The notes below the pieces were generated by a model. The model ran no database searches. It saw only the letters and a program-made list of their open reading frames with translations, and was not told the DNA's origin. Made by a program: the position numbers and the translations under genes. Below, one piece after another: positions 5,407-8,390 of a stretch of DNA of 8,390 nt. Location of the stretch: the NCBI GenBank assembly GCA_045533555.1, contig JAZSHZ010000215.1, positions 1 through 8,390 of the forward strand. The letters are read 5' to 3'. How positions within the stretch are numbered: position 1 is the first letter of the stretch; each line of letters starts with the position of its first letter. Source of the stretch: SIG480 sp045533555. GTDB lineage: Bacteria > Bacillota > Clostridia > Oscillospirales > JAAYXM01.

Positions 5407-6753
5407 ATGACACCGTATATGCAAAGAGTCCTTGATGAAGTCAAGGCAAGAAACAAGGGTGAGGACCTCTTCATTCAGACTGTTGAAGAAGTTTTCGCAA
5501 GCATCGAGCCCATCGTTGCACAGCATCCCGAATATGAAAAGGTCGGTCTCCTTGAGAGAATGTGTGAGCCGGACCGCCAGATATCCTTCCGCGTAACATG
5601 GCAGGATGACAACGGCGCTTGGCACACGAACCGCGGCTACCGCGTTCAGTTCAACGGCGCAATCGGCCCCTACAAGGGCGGTCTCCGCTTCCATCCGTCC
5701 GTCACTATCGACACAATGAAGTTCCTCGCTTTTGAGCAGACCTTCAAGAACAGCCTCACAGGCCTTCCGATCGGCGGCGGCAAGGGCGGTTCTGACTTCG
5801 ACCCGCGCGGCAAGTCTGACAGCGAGATCCTTCGCTTCTGCCAGGCATTTATGACAGAGCTTTATCGCCACATCGGTCCCGACGTTGACGTTCCCGCAGG
5901 TGATATCGGCGTTGGCGCACGCGAAGTCGGCTACCTCTATGGCCAGTATAAGAGAATCAAGGCTTGCTGGGAGAACGGCGTTATCACAGGTAAGGGCCTC
6001 TCATACGGCGGTTCCTACTTCCGTCCGGAAGCAACAGGCTACGGCGCTACATACTATGCAGTTGAAATGCTCAAGCATTTCGGCGAAGAAAGCAAGGGCA
6101 AGACTGTTGCTCTTTCAGGTTTCGGCAACGTTGCATGGGGCGCAGCAAAGAAAATCGCTGAACTCGGCGGTAAGGTTGTTACAATCTCCGGTCCCGACGG
6201 CTACGTTTACGATGCAGACGGCATCAACACCCCCGAGAAGATCGAATATATGCTCGAAATGAGAGCATCAGGCAGAGATAAGGTTCAGGATTACGCTGAC
6301 AAATTCGGCGCAGAGTTCTTCCCCGGCGAAAAGCCCTGGGGCGTTAAGGTTGTCATTGCAATGCCTTGCGCAACTCAGAACGAAATCAATATGGAGCAGG
6401 CTGAAAAGCTCGTTGCAAACGGCGTTCCCTACTACATCGAAGTTGCAAATATGCCCACAACAAACGACGCTCTCGCTTACCTCAAGGCTAACTGCAAGGC
6501 TGTTGCTCCCTCAAAGGCAGTTAACGCAGGCGGCGTTGCGGTTTCAGCTCTCGAAATGAGCCAGAACTCAATGAGATACAGCTGGACTGCTGAAGAAGTT
6601 GACAACAAGCTCAAGCAGATTATGAAGGATATCCACGATAACTCCGCTTCTGCAGCAGAGCAGTACGGTCTCGGCTATGACCTCGTTGCAGGAGCTAACA
6701 TCGCAGGCTTCATCAAGGTTGCAGACGCTATGATGGCACAGGGTCTTATCTGA
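5407..6753 (+). CDS. gdhA: Hexameric glutamate dehydrogenase, Clostridium symbiosum type
   Basis: This 448-aa enzyme of the small hexameric GDH class interconverts glutamate with 2-oxoglutarate plus ammonium. The substrate pocket is intact: Lys90 in GPYKGGLRF, Lys114 in QTFKNSL, Lys126 in PIGGGKGGSDFDPRGKSD, and catalytic Asp166 in VPAGDIGVGAREVGYLYG. All sit one residue after the C. symbiosum positions 89, 113, 125 and 165. The Rossmann fingerprint GFGNVAWGAAKK starts at 238. Phe239, Pro263 and Asp264 (GPDGY) match the residues that give the C. symbiosum enzyme its NAD+ preference. The cofactor is therefore probably NAD(H), although automatic annotation often labels this family NADP-specific. 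The gene is monocistronic, with a strong promoter and a strong terminator. It uses many C-ending codons, in line with high expression. Likely roles are amino-acid fermentation or ammonium assimilation. Confidence 0.97.
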   Translation: MTPYMQRVLDEVKARNKGEDLFIQTVEEVFASIEPIVAQHPEYEKVGLLERMCEPDRQISFRVTWQDDNGAWHTNRGYRVQFNGAIGPYKGGLRFHPSVTIDTMKFLAFEQTFKNSLTGLPIGGGKGGSDFDPRGKSDSEILRFCQAFMTELYRHIGPDVDVPAGDIGVGAREVGYLYGQYKRIKACWENGVITGKGLSYGGSYFRPEATGYGATYYAVEMLKHFGEESKGKTVALSGFGNVAWGAAKKIAELGGKVVTISGPDGYVYDADGINTPEKIEYMLEMRASGRDKVQDYADKFGAEFFPGEKPWGVKVVIAMPCATQNEINMEQAEKLVANGVPYYIEVANMPTTNDALAYLKANCKAVAPSKAVNAGGVAVSALEMSQNSMRYSWTAEEVDNKLKQIMKDIHDNSASAAEQYGLGYDLVAGANIAGFIKVADAMMAQGLI

Positions 6754-6773
6754 TTTATACTATATAAAATTAT

Positions 6774-6810
6774 AATTAACGCATCGGTTTATATCGGTGC
6801 GTTAATTTTT
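6774..6810 (+). terminator. Terminator of gdhA
   Basis: A 13-bp stem with one G-U pair (AATTAACGCATCG at 6774-6786 with CGGTGCGTTAATT at 6795-6807) encloses an 8-nt loop and is followed by T5 at 6806-6810. It begins 20 bp after the gdhA stop. Confidence 0.92.
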
Positions 6811-6820
6811 AAAACAAATA

Positions 6821-6835
6821 TGATAACAATTATCA
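6821..6835. promoter_or_regulatory. Fur-family operator (Fur or PerR box)
   Basis: TGATAACAATTATCA fits the 7-1-7 Fur-family consensus TGATAATnATTATCA at all but one of the 14 specified bases. It ends 8 bp before the -35 of the redox gene promoter and is centred near -51. The base pattern is closer to a Fur box than to a classical PerR box (TTATAATnATTATAA). Peroxide control by PerR would make more biological sense for a rubrerythrin, so the regulator is left open. Confidence 0.7.
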
Positions 6836-6843
6836 TTATTGTA

Positions 6844-6872
6844 TTGACAAATAGTGAATTATGCGTTATAAT
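6844..6872 (+). promoter_or_regulatory. Perfect consensus promoter for the redox fusion gene
   Basis: TTGACA (6844-6849), a 17-bp spacer and TATAAT (6867-6872) match the sigma-A optimum exactly. The start is expected near 6879. Such a strong promoter is usually restrained by a repressor, consistent with the Fur-family box just upstream. Confidence 0.92.
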
Positions 6873-6912
6873 CGTGATATACTAATTATTACCACGCGAA
6901 AGGAGAATGCAT

Positions 6913-8226
6913 ATGTCTGCTATGACCGCCCTTTTTAAAATCGGATACGGACTTTACGTTGTGACTTCGAATGACGGCGCACAGGATAACGGCTTCATCT
7001 GCAATACGGTTATGCAACTTACAAGCACTCCCGCACGCGTTGCCGTCACAATCAACAAAGCAAACTATTCGCACGAGACCGTTCTCAAATCGGGAATAAT
7101 GAACGTCAACTGCCTGACTGAAGGCACTCCCTTCGCCGTTTTCCAAAATTTCGGATTCAGAAGCGGTAAGGATTGCAATAAACTTGAAGGGGTTTCGTTC
7201 CGACGCTCCGCAAACGGGCTACCCGTTCTCGATGAAAATACCAACGCATATATTTCTCTTAAGGTTGAGCAGTATCTTGACCTCGACACTCACGGAATGT
7301 TCATATGCGGCGTAACCGATGCCGAAGTACTCGGCGGCGGCGAAGGCGTCACATATGCTTTCTATCACGCCAACATCAAACCGAAGCCGCAGCCTCCCAA
7401 GAAAAAGGGATTCGTCTGCAAAATCTGCGGCTATGTTTATGAAGGCGATACTCTCCCCGAGGATTTCGTATGTCCTCTTTGCAAACACCCCGCTTCGGAC
7501 TTTGAGCCGATTGAAATTGAAAGCAAAAATAATGAAAATAAAAATGAACTTACCAAGGAGGAAAATAATATGATTAAGTACAGATGCAAGGTTTGCGGTG
7601 AAGTTTTTGAGGCACCCAAGGGCGCGGTTGCAATTTGCCCCAAATGCGGTGTAAGCGGCGATAAGCTTGAGGTTATCGCAGAAGAAAAGGCATCAAAATA
7701 CGCAGGCACACAGACCGAGAAAAACCTTGAAGCAGCCTTTGCGGGCGAATCAATGGCAAGAAACAAATACACCTATTTCCCATCCAAGGCAAAGAAGGAA
7801 GGCTTTGAGCAGATTGCTGCCCTCTTCCTCAAAACCGCTGACAACGAAAAAGAACACGCCAAGATGTGGTTCAAGGAGCTCGGCGGAATCGGCAACACAG
7901 CCGAAAACCTTGTTGAAGCAGCAAACGGCGAAAATTATGAATGGACCGATATGTATGCAGGCTTTGCCGAAACGGCAGATGCTGAAGGCTTCCACGAGCT
8001 TGCAGAAAAATTCCGTATGGTTGCCGCTATCGAAAAGGGTCACGAAGAGCGTTACCGCGCACTTCTCCACAACGTTGAAACCGCTCAGGTATTTGAAAAG
8101 AGCGAAGTCAAGGTCTGGGAATGCCGTAACTGCGGTCACATCGTTGTCGGACCAAAGGCTCCCGAGGTATGCCCCGTTTGCGATCATCCCAAAGCATATT
8201 TCGAGCTCCACGCTGAAAATTATTAA
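6913..8226 (+). CDS. Flavin reductase-rubredoxin-rubrerythrin fusion (Hrb-Rbr)
   Basis: This 437-aa cytoplasmic protein probably carries electrons from NAD(P)H to hydrogen peroxide. Modules in order: an FMN-binding flavin reductase split barrel (about 1-155); a short rubredoxin (C169, C172, C187, C190); an Asn/Lys/Glu-rich linker (201-219); a rubredoxin-like knuckle (C225, C228, C242, C245); a rubrerythrin diiron four-helix domain (about 262-395) with expected ligands Glu279, Glu312, His315, Glu340, Glu343, Glu374 and His377; and a C-terminal rubredoxin (C404, C407, C420, C423). The first two modules match high-molecular-weight rubredoxin (Hrb) of acetogens, and residues 220-437 form a complete rubrerythrin. 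The ATG at 6913 is chosen over 6907 because AAAGGAG (6899-6905) is only 1 nt from 6907 but 7 nt from 6913. The linker encodes a perfect internal ribosome binding site, so the gene may yield two products. All metal ligands are intact. Confidence 0.9.
   Translation: MSAMTALFKIGYGLYVVTSNDGAQDNGFICNTVMQLTSTPARVAVTINKANYSHETVLKSGIMNVNCLTEGTPFAVFQNFGFRSGKDCNKLEGVSFRRSANGLPVLDENTNAYISLKVEQYLDLDTHGMFICGVTDAEVLGGGEGVTYAFYHANIKPKPQPPKKKGFVCKICGYVYEGDTLPEDFVCPLCKHPASDFEPIEIESKNNENKNELTKEENNMIKYRCKVCGEVFEAPKGAVAICPKCGVSGDKLEVIAEEKASKYAGTQTEKNLEAAFAGESMARNKYTYFPSKAKKEGFEQIAALFLKTADNEKEHAKMWFKELGGIGNTAENLVEAANGENYEWTDMYAGFAETADAEGFHELAEKFRMVAAIEKGHEERYRALLHNVETAQVFEKSEVKVWECRNCGHIVVGPKAPEVCPVCDHPKAYFELHAENY
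7555..7572 (+). promoter_or_regulatory. Internal Shine-Dalgarno and ATG inside the fusion gene
   Basis: A seven-base perfect AAGGAGG (7555-7561) is followed after 8 nt by ATG (7570-7572), in frame with the fusion and exactly at the start of the rubrerythrin module. The surrounding 7521-7569 is A-rich, like the intergenic leaders elsewhere in the window. Confidence 0.85.
7570..8226 (+). CDS. rbr: Rubrerythrin from internal start (alternative product)
   Basis: Starting at the internal ATG gives a 218-aa stand-alone rubrerythrin, an NAD(P)H-linked peroxide reductase of anaerobes when supplied with a reductase and rubredoxin. It opens with a rubredoxin-like CKVC...CPKC knuckle (residues 6-26), as in many clostridial rubrerythrins. 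It continues with the FAGESMARN helix (first diiron Glu), the NEKEHAKMW helix, the GENYEWTDMY helix and the IEKGHEERY helix, and ends in a short rubredoxin with the typical ENY terminus. The module is complete by length and ligands. The perfect ribosome binding site argues that this product is made, alone or alongside the fusion. If the upstream frame is really broken, for example by an uncalled base in an A run, this would be an ordinary second gene of an hrb-rbr operon. Confidence 0.6.
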   Translation: MIKYRCKVCGEVFEAPKGAVAICPKCGVSGDKLEVIAEEKASKYAGTQTEKNLEAAFAGESMARNKYTYFPSKAKKEGFEQIAALFLKTADNEKEHAKMWFKELGGIGNTAENLVEAANGENYEWTDMYAGFAETADAEGFHELAEKFRMVAAIEKGHEERYRALLHNVETAQVFEKSEVKVWECRNCGHIVVGPKAPEVCPVCDHPKAYFELHAENY

Positions 8227-8231
8227 TCTTT

Positions 8232-8259
8232 GAATTATCTGTTGCAATGCGGATAATTC
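8232..8259. other. AT-rich hairpin after the redox gene, no T tail
   Basis: GAATTATC (8232-8239) pairs perfectly with GATAATTC (8252-8259). The inner T-G, G-C and T-G pairs could lengthen the stem. No U run follows, so it is at best a weak terminator. It overlaps the -35 of the next promoter. Confidence 0.45.
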
Positions 8260-8270
8260 TGTGATATAAT
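8242..8270 (+). promoter_or_regulatory. Promoter of the glycine riboswitch transcript
   Basis: TTGCAA (8242-8247) and TATAAT (8265-8270) are spaced 17 bp apart, with an extended -10 TG one base before the hexamer (8262-8263). The start would fall near 8277, about 10 nt before the first riboswitch pairing element. Confidence 0.82.
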
Positions 8271-8285
8271 TATTAAAAATAAATA

Positions 8286-8390
8286 TCTGAACGATGTTTG
8301 CAGGAAATGTATCAGACTGACGAATACAACCGAAGGAGTAACACGCTCAGGTGTCCGCAACGGATGAGGACTGCAAGCTGACAGAACTTT
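8286..8390 (+). promoter_or_regulatory. Tandem glycine riboswitch (first aptamer complete, second cut off)
   Basis: This leader RNA binds glycine and controls a downstream gene outside the window. P1 is an 8-bp helix, GTTTGCAG (8296-8303) with CTGCAAGC (8371-8378). P2 is TGTAT/ATACA (8308-8312 with 8324-8328). The conserved core CCGAAGGAG (8330-8338) is followed by CTCAGG (8346-8351), a TCCG-CAA-CGGA hairpin (8354-8364) and GAGGACTGC (8366-8374), in the family order. Outside P1, TCTG (8286-8289) pairs with CAGA (8382-8385), with AAC (8290-8292) bulged and GA opposite GA (8293-8294, 8380-8381). This is the leader-linker kink-turn known for tandem glycine riboswitches. The final AACTTT is where the second aptamer would start. 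Usual targets are glycine cleavage genes or a sodium:amino-acid symporter; which one is present here is unknown. Confidence 0.87.

Noticed and set aside
5380..5871. Minus-strand open frame opposite the start of gdhA
   Set aside because: It crosses the gdhA ribosome binding site and the catalytic lysine region, and its product is unlike any protein I know.
6907..6909. ATG at 6907 as the start of the redox fusion
   Set aside because: AGGAG ends only one base before it, too close for initiation; the ATG at 6913 has 7-nt spacing.
7667..8233. Plus-strand alternative frame of 188 codons inside the rubrerythrin
   Set aside because: Out of frame with a complete rubrerythrin; the translation is basic and Ser/Pro/Gln-rich, with no start signal.
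7750..8247. Minus-strand open frame opposite the rubrerythrin
   Set aside because: Antisense shadow of the diiron domain. Its start lies in the downstream hairpin region with no ribosome binding site.

Overview
The window looks like a chromosomal stretch from an anaerobic, gut-type Clostridia (Bacillota), most likely in the Oscillospiraceae/Lachnospiraceae sphere. The main clues are a glutamate dehydrogenase of the Clostridium symbiosum type, a flavoredoxin/rubredoxin/rubrerythrin peroxide-reducing protein typical of strict anaerobes, strong AGGAGG-like ribosome binding sites, and sigma-A-type promoters close to consensus. No mobile element, CRISPR array, tRNA or rRNA was seen. Organism placement is inference from protein resemblance only.

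Layout. Positions 1-81 hold a strong hairpin terminator, followed directly by a plus-strand FliB-like lysine-N-methylase gene (82-1020). This gene converges on a minus-strand secreted polysaccharide deacetylase (1030-1866). Their two stop codons lie inside one 16-bp bidirectional terminator stem. Further right on the minus strand are a small PQ-loop/SemiSWEET-like membrane protein (1935-2240), a YfbR-type 5'-deoxynucleotidase (2292-2861) and a MATE efflux transporter (2883-4229). They read leftward from a promoter at 4267-4295 and end at a hairpin at 1895-1923.

A divergent intergenic region (4230-4431) carries that promoter and the nagB promoter, which is flanked by a TGGACAA/TTGTCCA inverted repeat. 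The plus strand then holds nagB (glucosamine-6-phosphate deaminase, 4432-5217), gdhA (hexameric glutamate dehydrogenase, 5407-6753, with its own consensus promoter and a clear terminator), and a four-module redox gene (6913-8226). The redox gene sits under a TTGACA-17-TATAAT promoter with a Fur-family box just upstream. The window ends inside a tandem glycine riboswitch: its own promoter, the leader-linker kink-turn and the complete first aptamer are visible, while the second aptamer and the controlled gene lie outside.

The most notable object is the redox gene. It fuses a high-molecular-weight-rubredoxin-like part (flavin reductase plus short rubredoxin) in frame to a complete rubrerythrin that has an N-terminal rubredoxin-like knuckle, a diiron domain and a C-terminal rubredoxin. 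The joint looks like a translated intergenic spacer. It carries a perfect AAGGAGG and an ATG at 7570, so the cell could make both the fusion and free rubrerythrin. The metabolic theme of the right half is nitrogen and redox handling: NagB releases ammonium, GDH interconverts ammonium/2-oxoglutarate and glutamate, and the riboswitch senses glycine.
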